Shown: positions 1 to 6,714, counted from the first letter of the stretch. The stretch: DNA of 7,553 nt from Rhizobiaceae bacterium (GCA_028865845.1 JAGWJK010000179.1:1-7553), one strand, 5' to 3'. Numbers and translations: made by a program. Notes: generated from the sequence alone by a model not told the origin.

Positions 1-606
1 GGAATTGTCACCGATATCGGCAAGATCGAATCCGTTTCTGCCCTCAATGAAGGCGTCAAGCTCAGGGTCGCCACCAACTATGATCCCGCAACCATCGATA
101 TGGGTGCCTCGATTTCCCATTCCGGCGTCTGCCTGACGGTGACGGGCTTGCCGGAAGCGGGCAGCAATGGCCGCTGGTTTGAGGTGGAAGCATGGGAGGA
201 AGCGTTGCGGCTGACCACCATCGGCACCTGGGCGACAGGCAGCAACATCAATTTGGAGCGTTCGCTGAAGATCGGCGATGAACTCGGCGGCCATATCGTC
301 TCCGGCCATGTCGACGGCAAGGCGGAAATCCTCTCGGTGACGGCAGAAGGCGATGCCACGCGCTTTCGTTTGCGCGCGCCGGCGCATCTGGCAAAATTCG
401 TCGCGCCCAAGGGTTCGATCGCCCTCGACGGTACCTCCTTGACGGTGAACGCCGTCGACGGCACGGATTTCGACGTTCTTCTCATCCGCCACACGCTGGA
501 AGTCACCACCTGGGGTGAACGCAAGGCCGGTGATTTCGTCAATTTCGAAGTCGACACCATGGCGCGATATGCCGCTCGGCTCGCCGAATTCCCGCGCGAG
601 GCTTGA
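1..606 (+). CDS. ribE: Riboflavin synthase alpha chain (partial, lacks first codons)
   Basis: Catalyses the last step of riboflavin synthesis in the cytosol: two 6,7-dimethyl-8-ribityllumazine molecules dismutate to riboflavin and 5-amino-6-ribitylaminouracil. The reading frame is open from base 1 and gives 201 residues ending at TGA 604-606. It begins GIVTDIGKIE; the family N-terminus is MFTGIV, so only three codons are probably missing, giving about 204 residues, the normal length. The two homologous beta-barrel lumazine-binding domains are visible. The first contains SISHSGVCLTV (visible residues 37-47). The second has GGHIVSGHVDG (96-106) near its start and GSIALDGTSLTVN (138-150). The substrate-binding Cys-Leu-Thr and Ser-Leu-Thr motifs are intact. 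A strong terminator follows, so this is the last gene of its transcript; in rhizobia ribD usually lies upstream, outside this window. No FMN riboswitch is visible in the window. Confidence 0.96.
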   Translation, partial: GIVTDIGKIESVSALNEGVKLRVATNYDPATIDMGASISHSGVCLTVTGLPEAGSNGRWFEVEAWEEALRLTTIGTWATGSNINLERSLKIGDELGGHIVSGHVDGKAEILSVTAEGDATRFRLRAPAHLAKFVAPKGSIALDGTSLTVNAVDGTDFDVLLIRHTLEVTTWGERKAGDFVNFEVDTMARYAARLAEFPREA

Positions 607-631
607 TTCCATACATTCAGCAACACCTTTG

Positions 632-664
632 AAAACGCCGCCATCCAGCCGATGGCGGCGTTTT
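632..664 (+). terminator. Intrinsic terminator after ribE
   Basis: A perfect 14-bp stem (632-645 with 651-664) encloses a 5-base loop (CAGCC). The GC core is CGCCGCCATC, the 5' side begins with AAAA and the 3' side ends in TTTT, so it could work on either strand. It starts 26 bases after the ribE stop. The next + strand gene begins 245 bases further on, which indicates that the cytochrome b561 gene has its own promoter. Confidence 0.93.
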
Positions 665-909
665 ACGTTTCCCGGATCGTGGCCATTTTATGCGCTCACG
701 GGTTTTACACGCAGATGTGACCGTCTTCTTCTTTGGGCGTCACCTCATTCAAACTACGGCTAAGTTGATAATTTTTCTCATATTTCAGCTCATCGCCAAA
801 TGAACGGGTCATTTTGCGCTAGATTATTGTTGTTGCAGGTGATTTTGGGGTGGGTTAAGGCGCGGATGTCTTTTTCATCCGTGTTCAACCCCCAGAACGA
901 GAAACTAGA
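665..909. other. Noncoding stretch before the cytochrome b561 gene
   Basis: Together with the terminator this is a gap of about 300 bases without a convincing gene. It is more AT-rich than its surroundings around 760-830 and should hold the promoter of the cytochrome b561 gene, but I find no convincing -35/-10 pair. A GATAAT at 767-772 resembles a -10 box but has no -35 partner. A GTGAC/GTCAC inverted repeat flanks about 717-742. The last 60 bases form the stem-loop listed separately. A short + frame from 800 only overlaps the start of the next gene and resembles no family I know. Confidence 0.5.
852..891 (+). other. Stem-loop in the 5' leader of the cytochrome b561 gene
   Basis: An inner stem of eight pairs (861-868 with 876-883, one G-U) closes a U-rich loop, TCTTTTT (869-875). 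Two further G-U pairs and a small internal loop lead to an outer five-pair stem, GGGTT 852-856 with AACCC 887-891. The structure ends 18 bases before the ATG at 910 and would be at the 3' end of the leader RNA. I do not recognise it as a named riboswitch or thermometer. The pairing is seen directly; a regulatory role is inference. Confidence 0.45.
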
Positions 910-1479
910 ATGGCCCTCGACCCAGCCGTTGCGGGCGCGTCCGCGCCCATCTCCACGACCCGATATGATCGCTGGACAATCTGTCTGCATTGGCTGAGCG
1001 CCATATTGGTGATCGGGCTTTTTGCCGCAGCCTACATCTGGAATTCGCTGCCGCCGGGCACGCCGCTGCGCAAGTGGCTGCAGGCGATCCATATTTCCTT
1101 CGGTCTGGTCTTCACCGTCGTGTTCGTGTTGCGGCTGTTCTGGCGTTCGGCCAAGGGCCGGCATTTTGCCAGGGATGCCGGCGCCGTCGGCATTCTGTCG
1201 AAGGGGATGCACATTCTGCTCTATGTGCTTCTGACCGCGCAGGTGCTGCTCGGTTTCCTGCTCCGCTGGGCGCAGGGCGAACCTTTCCTGTTTTTCGGAT
1301 TGTTTTCGGTACCGAGCCTGTTCGGACCCGACAAGGGGCTAGCGCACATCTTCGAATGGCTGCACAACTATACCGCCTGGACGATCATCATTCTCGCCGC
1401 CGGCCACGCAGTCGCGGCTTTGACGCACCACTATCTGCTGCGCGACGGCGTATTGAAGCGGATGCTGCCGATCGGCTGA
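910..1479 (+). CDS. Cytochrome b561 family membrane protein (CybB type)
   Basis: An inner-membrane di-haem b cytochrome of the bacterial b561 (CybB/YodB) family; known members move electrons between ubiquinol and partners such as superoxide. The protein has 189 residues, close to the family norm, with four hydrophobic helices at about 24-43, 58-78, 98-118 and 152-174. Candidate haem ligands sit in the expected contexts: His27 in LHWLSA (helix 1), His61 in IHISFG (helix 2), and His152 and His166 in LHNYTAW and AGHAVAALTHH (helix 4). His101 begins helix 3. The start at 910 leaves a 17-residue cytoplasmic tail before the conserved RYDRWT; the upstream purine run GAGAAAC is only a weak ribosome site. 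The gene stands alone, after the ribE terminator and convergent with the GNAT gene. The family is clear, but the electron partner is unknown. Confidence 0.9.
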   Translation: MALDPAVAGASAPISTTRYDRWTICLHWLSAILVIGLFAAAYIWNSLPPGTPLRKWLQAIHISFGLVFTVVFVLRLFWRSAKGRHFARDAGAVGILSKGMHILLYVLLTAQVLLGFLLRWAQGEPFLFFGLFSVPSLFGPDKGLAHIFEWLHNYTAWTIIILAAGHAVAALTHHYLLRDGVLKRMLPIG

Positions 1480-1512
1480 GCCAGCCTTCGGCAGTTTCCC
1501 GATCTTGTCGAC

Positions 1513-1541
1513 GACAGGCCCTGCGACTGCTCGGGCCTGTC
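1513..1541. terminator. Stem-loop between convergent cytochrome b561 and GNAT genes
   Basis: GACAGGCCC (1513-1521) pairs perfectly with GGGCCTGTC (1533-1541) around an 11-base loop, 34 bases after the cytochrome b561 stop. No T-run follows on either strand, so a classical intrinsic terminator is not proven. The 3' arm overlaps the stop codon of the minus-strand GNAT gene. It may end or stabilise the + strand transcript. Confidence 0.4.
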
Positions 1542-2061
1542 ACACCCTTTCGAGCATGACATTGTTGCTGTTCTTGTAGAACACTTCGCCGATCCGCTGG
1601 AAGCCCACCTTTTCCGCCACCCGCAGGGACGGTGCGTTTTCGGTATCGATAATGCAGGTCATGCGCCGTCCGGGAAAGCGCTTTCTCGCCCACGCGATCG
1701 CGGCACTCACGGCTTCGGTGGCATAGCCCTTGCCTTGCAGAGCCGGGGTAATCCCCCAGCCGGTCTCCAGAGTGCCTTCGGTGCTGGGGTTCATCTCGCG
1801 ATGAAGATCGAGAAAACCCGCTTCGCCGACGAAACGGCCGGTTTCGCGCTCCTCGATTGCGAAAAAGCCGAAGCCGAGATAGTGCCACATGCCGGCATAG
1901 CGCAAGATGCGCGACCAGCTGACCTCCCGGCTCGACGGCTCGCCGCCGATGTAGCGCGATAACTCCTCTTGCTTCCAGAACAGGGCATATTCTTCGAACT
2001 CTTCCAGCCGATGCTGCCGAAGGATCAGGCGCTCGGTATGCAATGTGGGAATATATGTCAT
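1540..2061 (-). CDS. GNAT family N-acetyltransferase (RimJ/RimL-like)
   Basis: A 173-residue acetyl-CoA-dependent N-acetyltransferase of the RimJ/RimL-like branch (Acetyltransf_3 type). The family acetylates protein N-termini or small amines; the substrate here cannot be read from sequence. The N-terminus TLHTERLILRQ is the typical first beta strand. The acetyl-CoA pyrophosphate-binding loop is GWGITPALQGKGYATEAV, with the Q/RxxGxG/A core at QGKGYA (109-114). The C-terminal motif NAPSLRVAEKVGF (142-154) is the characteristic Asn/Ser-containing helix and strand. The ATG at 2061 is preceded on its strand by AGGA with good spacing. It lies 38 bases downstream of the cupin gene in the same direction, so the two are probably co-transcribed. 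The gene is convergent with the cytochrome b561 gene, and the stop codon sits inside a stem-loop arm. Confidence 0.9.
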   Translation of the reverse strand: MTYIPTLHTERLILRQHRLEEFEEYALFWKQEELSRYIGGEPSSREVSWSRILRYAGMWHYLGFGFFAIEERETGRFVGEAGFLDLHREMNPSTEGTLETGWGITPALQGKGYATEAVSAAIAWARKRFPGRRMTCIIDTENAPSLRVAEKVGFQRIGEVFYKNSNNVMLERV

Positions 2062-2099
2062 CGTATGTCCTGTTTCCGTCCGTTTTTACGCAGGCCCGA

Positions 2100-2603
2100 T
2101 TACGCGCCCGGTTCTCCATCCCAATAGTCCAGCGCCGTGTCGTCCCGGCCGATGAAGCTGAACCGCCGCGGCGTTTCACCGCTTCGGCCGGTCTTCGCCA
2201 TGAATTTCCCGGAGTCTGGATATTCCACGATCTCCGTCTGCGCCTTGGTCGATATGACAAGGTAGATCAGCACGCCTGGTCCGGTGTTGATCAGCTGGTG
2301 TGCTGTCTCCCGGCCGCCGGCGGGCGCTCCCAGCACATCGCCTTTCCCGACCTCCAGACGGTCGTCGCCGATGCGGTATTCGCCCTCGCCATCGAGAATG
2401 ACGAACAGCTCCTCTTCGACATGATGATTGTGAAAAGGGCATCCAGATTTGCCCGGCGGCACCTCGTTGTAGCTGATCCCCAGATCCTTCAGGCCGATCA
2501 GGGCGCCGAAGGAAGCGTCGCTGCCAGCGAAGAAATCGCCCTGCTGCCAATGATCGAGCGGAATCTCGCCGATATTGACCGCGTGTCTGGTTTTTTCCGT
2601 CAT
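2100..2603 (-). CDS. Small cupin-domain protein
   Basis: A 167-residue single-domain cupin, probably a cytosolic metal-binding beta barrel. Motif 1, PFHNHHVEEELFVILDG, fits HxH(x)4E(x)6G with His58, His60 and Glu65. Motif 2 is GDVLGAPAGGRETAHQLIN (88-106), with His102 as the fourth ligand and Asn106; it has five residues rather than the usual two between PxG and His. These four residues predict one divalent metal. The C-terminal tail, with EYPDSGKFMAKTG and a final DYWDGE, lies outside the barrel core. Known relatives include uncharacterised cupins annotated as transcriptional or sugar-related, so no enzymatic role is assigned. ATG 2603 is chosen because GGGAGGG lies 5 bases before it and the protein then starts like a normal cupin; the frame stays open much further upstream, but only antisense to ribH. 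It is the first gene of a probable cupin-GNAT pair. Confidence 0.86.
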   Translation of the reverse strand: MTEKTRHAVNIGEIPLDHWQQGDFFAGSDASFGALIGLKDLGISYNEVPPGKSGCPFHNHHVEEELFVILDGEGEYRIGDDRLEVGKGDVLGAPAGGRETAHQLINTGPGVLIYLVISTKAQTEIVEYPDSGKFMAKTGRSGETPRRFSFIGRDDTALDYWDGEPGA

Positions 2604-2801
2604 GACGCCCTCCCTCAGGCAGCCGATTAATAGCGAAGCGAACTTAGCGGCGAAAGATACAATTTCTAGAATAGGCCAATGTTCCCCCAAACCATGGCCA
2701 AATCGAAGCAATAGGCTGAAAAACACTTGCCAAGCGAGGCACGCCGTGGTTTGACCCGCGCTATCAAGGTGCTGCCCGCCCTCCCACTCAGCAGGTGACG
2801 T

Positions 2802-3257
2802 ATGTCCAGCTCTACCAATGCCCACATCCTCATCGTCGAAGCCCGTTTCTACGATGACATGGCCGACGCACTTCTCGATGGCGCCAAGACCGCGCTTGAA
2901 GAAGCCGGCGCAACATACGACATCGTGACCGTACCCGGCGCGTTGGAAATTCCGGCGGCTATTGCAATGGCACTCGACGGCGCCGACAATGGCGGCACGG
3001 AATATGACGGCTACGTAGCGCTTGGCATGGTCATTCGCGGCGAGACCTATCATTTCGATATCGTCGCCAATGAATCCTCGCGCGCGCTGATGGATTTGGC
3101 GGTAAGCGAATCTCTGGCGATCGGCAACGGCATCCTGACGGTCGAAAACGACGACCAGGCATGGGCCCGCGCCCGCCGTTCGGACAAGGACAAGGGCGGC
3201 TTTGCCGCCCGCGCAGCGTTGACGATGATCGCGCTGAAACAAAAGTTGGGTGCATAA
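2802..3257 (+). CDS. ribH: 6,7-dimethyl-8-ribityllumazine synthase
   Basis: Condenses 5-amino-6-ribitylaminouracil with 3,4-dihydroxy-2-butanone 4-phosphate to give 6,7-dimethyl-8-ribityllumazine, the substrate of RibE. The family forms pentamers or 60-subunit shells in the cytosol. The 151 residues are of normal length. Active-site elements are present: Phe16 in EARFYDDM (stacks on the pyrimidine), [10 protein letters not shown] (44-53), [14 protein letters not shown] (75-88) with RGET for phosphate binding and catalytic His84, and [17 protein letters not shown] (110-126) with the conserved basic residue. A slightly longer acidic loop, about 59-70, precedes the EYDGYVALG strand. The start ATG 2802 has AGGTGA 3 bases upstream. 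nusB follows after 4 bases, implying an operon. I see no FMN riboswitch in the 198 bases upstream; a TACAAT at 2658-2663 is a weak -10 candidate without a clear -35. Confidence 0.97.
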   Translation: MSSSTNAHILIVEARFYDDMADALLDGAKTALEEAGATYDIVTVPGALEIPAAIAMALDGADNGGTEYDGYVALGMVIRGETYHFDIVANESSRALMDLAVSESLAIGNGILTVENDDQAWARARRSDKDKGGFAARAALTMIALKQKLGA

Positions 3258-3261
3258 GTTC

Positions 3262-3744
3262 ATGAGCAATCAGGATAACGAGCGACCGGCAAAGACCGCG
3301 AACCAGCGGGGCGCTGCGCGTCTTGCTGCCGTTCAGGCGCTCTATCAGATGGATGTCGGCGGCACTGGCGTTCTGGAGGTGGTGGCCGAATATGAGGCGC
3401 ACCGGCTCGGCCAGGAGATCGACGGCGAAACCTATCTGAAGGCCGACGCATCCTGGTTCCGCTCCATTGTCGCTGGCGTCGTGCGCGACCAGACGAAGCT
3501 CGATCCGCTGATCGGCTCTGCCCTTCAGGACGATTGGGCGCTGTCGCGCCTTGACAGCACGGTGCGCGCCATCCTGCGCGCCGGCACCTTCGAGCTTCTC
3601 GACCGAAAGGACGTACCGGTACCCGTCATCGTCACCGAATACGTCGAGATCGCTCACGCCTTCTTCGAGGATGACGAGCCGAAGCTCGTCAACGCCGTTC
3701 TCGATCGAATCGCCAAGCAGGTTCGCGGCGAAGCCAAGAAATAA
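3262..3744 (+). CDS. nusB: Transcription antitermination factor NusB
   Basis: A small all-helical RNA-binding protein that, with NusE (ribosomal protein S10), binds boxA of rRNA leaders and supports antitermination. The protein has 160 residues, as usual in alphaproteobacteria. The basic N-terminal helix [19 protein letters not shown] (13-31) is the RNA-contacting signature. The C-terminal half carries [14 protein letters not shown] (121-134) and the family hallmark [11 protein letters not shown] (142-152). I chose ATG 3262, 4 bases after the ribH stop, because the first residues MSNQDNERP match the disordered N-terminus expected. A GTG at 3250 overlapping ribH is possible but adds only four residues. 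No strong ribosome site precedes it, so coupling to ribH translation is likely (inference). Confidence 0.96.
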   Translation: MSNQDNERPAKTANQRGAARLAAVQALYQMDVGGTGVLEVVAEYEAHRLGQEIDGETYLKADASWFRSIVAGVVRDQTKLDPLIGSALQDDWALSRLDSTVRAILRAGTFELLDRKDVPVPVIVTEYVEIAHAFFEDDEPKLVNAVLDRIAKQVRGEAKK

Positions 3745-3764
3745 GGCTTCGCGCGAGCGCCTGT

Positions 3765-3788
3765 GCTGGAATGCTCCAGCTTTCGTTT
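3765..3788 (+). terminator. Weak candidate terminator after nusB
   Basis: GCTGGA (3765-3770) pairs with TCCAGC (3775-3780) around an ATGC loop and is followed by TTTCGTTT. The six-pair stem and interrupted T-run make a marginal intrinsic terminator 20 bases after the nusB stop. If it is weak, some transcription could read into hppA. Confidence 0.45.
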
Positions 3789-3860
3789 GGTTCGTTCGCG
3801 CCCGATTTCATTCACGAATATTCTTTTGAACCTCGATCGGGTGTTTTCCCGGCCGGCGGT

Positions 3861-3993
3861 CTTGACGCGACGTTTTCGCAAACGCAATCTCGCCTTGCAC
3901 ATTGGCGTGCCGCCTTGGAGGAGGGGGCTGGCCGTTGTCGCGGGCGGCCGGAGGAGGAGTGAACCGCCGGCTTTTTTGGAGGGAAAAAGCGAA
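3861..3993 (+). promoter_or_regulatory. hppA leader with possible promoter and alternative hairpins
   Basis: CTTGAC at 3861-3866 matches the alphaproteobacterial -35 consensus exactly, but the -10 position 17-18 bases later (GCAATC/CAATCT, 3884-3890) is poor, so the promoter is tentative. The following GC-rich leader can form one hairpin, 3928-3934 with 3945-3951 (7 bp, one G-U). An alternative hairpin, GCCGG 3947-3951 with CCGGC 3967-3971, is followed at once by six Ts (3972-3977). The two share bases 3947-3951 and cannot coexist. Shine-Dalgarno-like purine tracts occur at 3917-3927 and 3950-3959 besides the real one, GGAGGG, at 3978-3983. An attenuator is a possible reading, but the 5-bp stem is short. 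Confidence 0.35.
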
Positions 3994-6132
3994 ATGTCGA
4001 TTCTTTTAGGTGTTATCGCGTGTGGTCTGCTCTCGGTGATCTACGCCGTGTGGACGACCCGGTCGGTGCTTGCCGCCGATCAGGGCAACGCGCGCATGCA
4101 GGAAATTGCAGGTTATATTCGCGAAGGGGCCAAAGCCTATCTCGCACGTCAGTATAGAACCATTGCCATTGTCGGCGTCATCGTTTTCATCCTGGCCTGG
4201 CTGCTGCTGTCGGGCGAGGCCGCTATCGGCTTTCTGATCGGCGCGCTCCTGTCGGGAGCTGCCGGTTTCATCGGCATGCACGTGTCCGTGCGCGCCAACG
4301 TCCGCACGGCGCAAGCCTCGTCGCACAGCCTCTCGGCCGGCCTCGACATCGCCTTCAAATCGGGCGCCATCACCGGCATGCTGGTTGCCGGTCTCGCCCT
4401 TCTCGGCGTCTCCATCTATTTCTATGTGCTCACCGGCATTCTCGGTCATGATCCCGGCTCGCGCGACGTCATCGATGCGCTGGTCGCGCTCGGCTTTGGC
4501 GCCTCGTTGATTTCGATCTTCGCCCGTCTCGGTGGCGGCATCTTCACCAAGGGCGCCGACGTCGGCGGCGACCTCGTCGGCAAGGTCGAAGCCGGCATTC
4601 CAGAGGACGATCCGCGCAACCCGGCGACCATTGCCGATAACGTCGGCGATAACGTCGGCGATTGCGCCGGCATGGCAGCCGACCTGTTCGAAACCTATGC
4701 CGTGTCCGTCGTCGCGACCATGGTTCTCGCCTCGATCTTCTTTGCCGGCACGCCGGCGCTTGCTTCGGCTATGACCTATCCTTTGGCCATTTGCGGCGCA
4801 TGCATCATCACCTCGATCATCGGCACCTTTTTCGTCAAGCTTGGCGCCAACGGCTCGATCATGGGCGCTCTCTATAAAGGTCTGATTGCCACAGGCATCT
4901 TCTCGATCATCGGATTGGGCGCCGCGACGTCGCTGACGATCGGCTGGGGTGCCGTCGGCACCGTCGCCGGCTCCAGCGTCACCGGCACGAACCTGTTCAT
5001 GTGCGGTATCGTTGGCCTGATCGTCACGGCGCTCATCGTGGTCATCACCGAATATTACACCGGCACCAACAAGCGGCCGGTTAATTCCATAGCGCAGGCA
5101 TCGGTCACCGGTCACGGCACCAACGTTATCCAGGGCCTTGCCGTTTCGCTCGAATCGACGGCACTCCCGGCCATCGTCATCGTCGGCGGCATCCTTGCCA
5201 CCTACCAGCTCGGAGGCCTGTTCGGCACCGGCATCGCTGTTACCGCAATGCTCGGACTTGCCGGCATGATCGTCGCGCTCGACGCCTTTGGTCCGGTCAC
5301 CGACAATGCCGGCGGCATCGCCGAAATGTCGCATCTGCCCCCGGAAGTCCGCAAATCGACCGACGCTCTCGACGCCGTCGGGAACACCACCAAGGCGGTG
5401 ACCAAAGGCTACGCCATCGGCTCGGCCGGCCTCGGCGCTCTGGTACTTTTTGCCGCCTATTCGAACGACCTGCAGTATTTCGCCTCCCATGGCGACAAGT
5501 ACTCGTACTTCGCCAATGTCGGGACGATCTCGTTCGATCTTTCCAACCCCTATGTCGTCGCCGGCCTGTTGTTCGGTGGTCTCATTCCCTATCTCTTCGG
5601 CGGCATCGCCATGACGGCCGTCGGTCGTGCGGCAGGCTCCATCGTCGAGGAAGTGCGCAAGCAGTTCCGCGAGAAGCCGGGCATCATGAAGGGTACCGAA
5701 CGTCCGGATTATGGCCGCGCGGTCGACATCCTGACCAAGGCCGCCATTCGCGAAATGATCATCCCGTCCTTGCTGCCGGTGCTGGCGCCGCTCGTCGTCT
5801 ATTTCGGCGTGCTGCTGATTTCCGGCTCCAAGGCCTCGGCCTTCGCTGCCCTCGGCGCTTCTCTGTTGGGCGTCATCATCAACGGCCTGTTCGTCGCCAT
5901 TTCCATGACGTCGGGCGGCGGTGCTTGGGATAACGCCAAGAAGAGCTTCGAAGATGGTTTTGTCGACAAGGACGGCACCCGCCACATGAAGGGCTCGGAC
6001 GCGCACAAGGCGTCTGTGACGGGCGATACCGTTGGCGATCCCTACAAGGACACGGCAGGCCCCGCCGTCAATCCGGCGATCAAGATCACCAATATCGTCG
6101 CATTGCTGCTGCTCGCCATCCTTGCGGCATGA
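3994..6132 (+). CDS. hppA: K+-independent H+-translocating membrane pyrophosphatase
   Basis: An integral membrane pump that hydrolyses cytosolic pyrophosphate and moves protons across a membrane; the Agrobacterium homologue is known from acidocalcisome-like granules. It has 712 residues, as normal, with about 16 hydrophobic helices. Hydrolytic-site motifs are intact: [11 protein letters not shown] (189-199, with Gly where many relatives have Ala), the Asp-rich [13 protein letters not shown] (215-227), [14 protein letters not shown] (432-445) and the C-terminal [18 protein letters not shown] (678-695). [16 protein letters not shown] (463-478) carries Lys467 and Thr470 at the positions that separate K+-independent pumps (Lys) from K+-dependent ones (Ala). 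ATG 3994 is chosen because GGAGGG lies 10 bases upstream and [20 protein letters not shown] is the expected first membrane helix. The frame stays open 77 codons further upstream, but that peptide is Arg-rich and unlike the family. Convergent with bamE. Confidence 0.97.
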   Translation: MSILLGVIACGLLSVIYAVWTTRSVLAADQGNARMQEIAGYIREGAKAYLARQYRTIAIVGVIVFILAWLLLSGEAAIGFLIGALLSGAAGFIGMHVSVRANVRTAQASSHSLSAGLDIAFKSGAITGMLVAGLALLGVSIYFYVLTGILGHDPGSRDVIDALVALGFGASLISIFARLGGGIFTKGADVGGDLVGKVEAGIPEDDPRNPATIADNVGDNVGDCAGMAADLFETYAVSVVATMVLASIFFAGTPALASAMTYPLAICGACIITSIIGTFFVKLGANGSIMGALYKGLIATGIFSIIGLGAATSLTIGWGAVGTVAGSSVTGTNLFMCGIVGLIVTALIVVITEYYTGTNKRPVNSIAQASVTGHGTNVIQGLAVSLESTALPAIVIVGGILATYQLGGLFGTGIAVTAMLGLAGMIVALDAFGPVTDNAGGIAEMSHLPPEVRKSTDALDAVGNTTKAVTKGYAIGSAGLGALVLFAAYSNDLQYFASHGDKYSYFANVGTISFDLSNPYVVAGLLFGGLIPYLFGGIAMTAVGRAAGSIVEEVRKQFREKPGIMKGTERPDYGRAVDILTKAAIREMIIPSLLPVLAPLVVYFGVLLISGSKASAFAALGASLLGVIINGLFVAISMTSGGGAWDNAKKSFEDGFVDKDGTRHMKGSDAHKASVTGDTVGDPYKDTAGPAVNPAIKITNIVALLLLAILAA

Positions 6133-6152
6133 GATCGGCAGTACCTTGAATC

Positions 6153-6187
6153 AAAAACCCGCGAGGCTTGCGCTTCGCGGGTTTTTT
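6153..6187. terminator. Bidirectional terminator between hppA and bamE
   Basis: AAAAACCCGCGA (6153-6164) pairs perfectly with TCGCGGGTTTTT (6175-6186) around a 10-base loop that can pair a little further inside. T-runs follow on both strands (TTTTTT 6182-6187 on +, TTTTT on -). It starts 20 bases after the hppA stop and lies 18 bases beyond the bamE stop, so it can end both convergent transcripts. Confidence 0.94.
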
Positions 6188-6204
6188 CATGGGATATCCC
6201 AGGC

Positions 6205-6714
6205 TTATTGGCCTGGGTTGAGGTTATTGAGGAAGTTCCTCGCACCATTGACGCCGTTTCCGCCGCCTTGCAGGATCTGCTGCAGGAAGGTCATGTCGCG
6301 ACCGCCGGTCGGAGTGGTGCGGCTGATCATGTCGAAGACCTTGTCGTCCTTCAGCGTATAGTTCGCCTTCTGCTTCACGATGCCGTCCTTGTCGAAATAG
6401 ATCGCCAGGATGTTCTGGTCGACCAGTTTCGGCTTCATGAAAGCGAGCGTGCGCGTGCGCTTCTGGGAGATGTAATAGAAGACTTCGCCATCGAAAGTCG
6501 CCGTCGTCGACGGTGTTCCGAGCGAAAGCAGCACCTGCTCGCGGCTCGATCCGACCGGTACGAGATCCAGCGACTGCTGATCGAAAATATAGCCGTTGTT
6601 CATGACCTCAGTGGTCTTGCAGCTGGAAAGCCCGGCGGTCGCAATCATCAGAGCGATGGCTGCAGTGCTGATGAAAGTTCTGTCAGACTTGAAATACCGT
6701 TGCCTCAACGACAT
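6205..6714 (-). CDS. bamE: Outer membrane protein assembly lipoprotein BamE (SmpA/OmlA family)
   Basis: A lipoprotein of the outer-membrane beta-barrel assembly (BAM) complex, where BamE supports BamA and BamD. The 169-residue precursor has a positively charged start (RQRYFKSDR), a hydrophobic segment (about 14-28) and the lipobox LSSC with Cys32 as the lipidated residue. The SmpA/OmlA core follows: LDLVPVGSSREQVLLSLGTPST (49-70), where G-x-x-x-x-Q-V and LGTP are the family signature, then VFYYISQKR (78-86) and IYFDKDGIV (105-113). The C-terminal tail is rich in Gly and Asn, GGGNGVNGARNFLNNLNPGQ, which I take to be common in alphaproteobacterial versions. ATG 6714 is preceded by AGGGGAG at good spacing. 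It is divergent from the bc1 chaperone gene and convergent with hppA. The stop codon lies in the loop of a 7-bp stem (6198-6217). Confidence 0.93.
   Translation of the reverse strand: MSLRQRYFKSDRTFISTAAIALMIATAGLSSCKTTEVMNNGYIFDQQSLDLVPVGSSREQVLLSLGTPSTTATFDGEVFYYISQKRTRTLAFMKPKLVDQNILAIYFDKDGIVKQKANYTLKDDKVFDMISRTTPTGGRDMTFLQQILQGGGNGVNGARNFLNNLNPGQ

Noticed and set aside
800..997. Small + strand frame of 65 codons before and into the cytochrome b561 gene
   Set aside because: Its second half is an out-of-frame reading of the b561 gene, it overlaps the leader hairpin, and it has no recognisable features.
1388..2260. Minus-strand frame of about 290 codons across the GNAT and cupin genes
   Set aside because: It is an out-of-frame shadow rich in Arg and Ser; the frames with GNAT and cupin motifs explain the same DNA.
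2604..2801. FMN riboswitch before ribH
   Set aside because: I looked for the conserved RFN-element blocks and found none; ribH here appears to lack this control.
3250..3261. GTG at 3250 as the nusB start
   Set aside because: It would overlap ribH and add only four residues. ATG at 3262 is the standard codon and fits the family N-terminus, although the GTG cannot be fully excluded.
2604..3269. N-terminal extension of the cupin frame running antisense through ribH
   Set aside because: The extension is only the complement of ribH. The cupin proper starts at 2603 with an excellent ribosome site and a normal domain start.
3763..3993. Upstream in-frame extension of hppA by 77 codons from GTG 3763
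   Set aside because: The encoded peptide is Arg-rich and unlike any pyrophosphatase N-terminus; ATG 3994 has its own Shine-Dalgarno and begins the first membrane helix.
4636..4662. Tandem 12-base repeat (GATAACGTCGGC twice) in hppA
   Set aside because: It encodes the conserved DNVGDNVGD catalytic motif of all membrane pyrophosphatases, so it is protein-driven and not a DNA repeat of interest.
4006..6006. Long open minus-strand frame (about 666 codons) opposite hppA
   Set aside because: It is a mirror of the strongly biased third codon positions of hppA. The product is rich in Arg, Asp, Gly and His and low in hydrophobic residues, resembles no family, and no ribosome site is evident.
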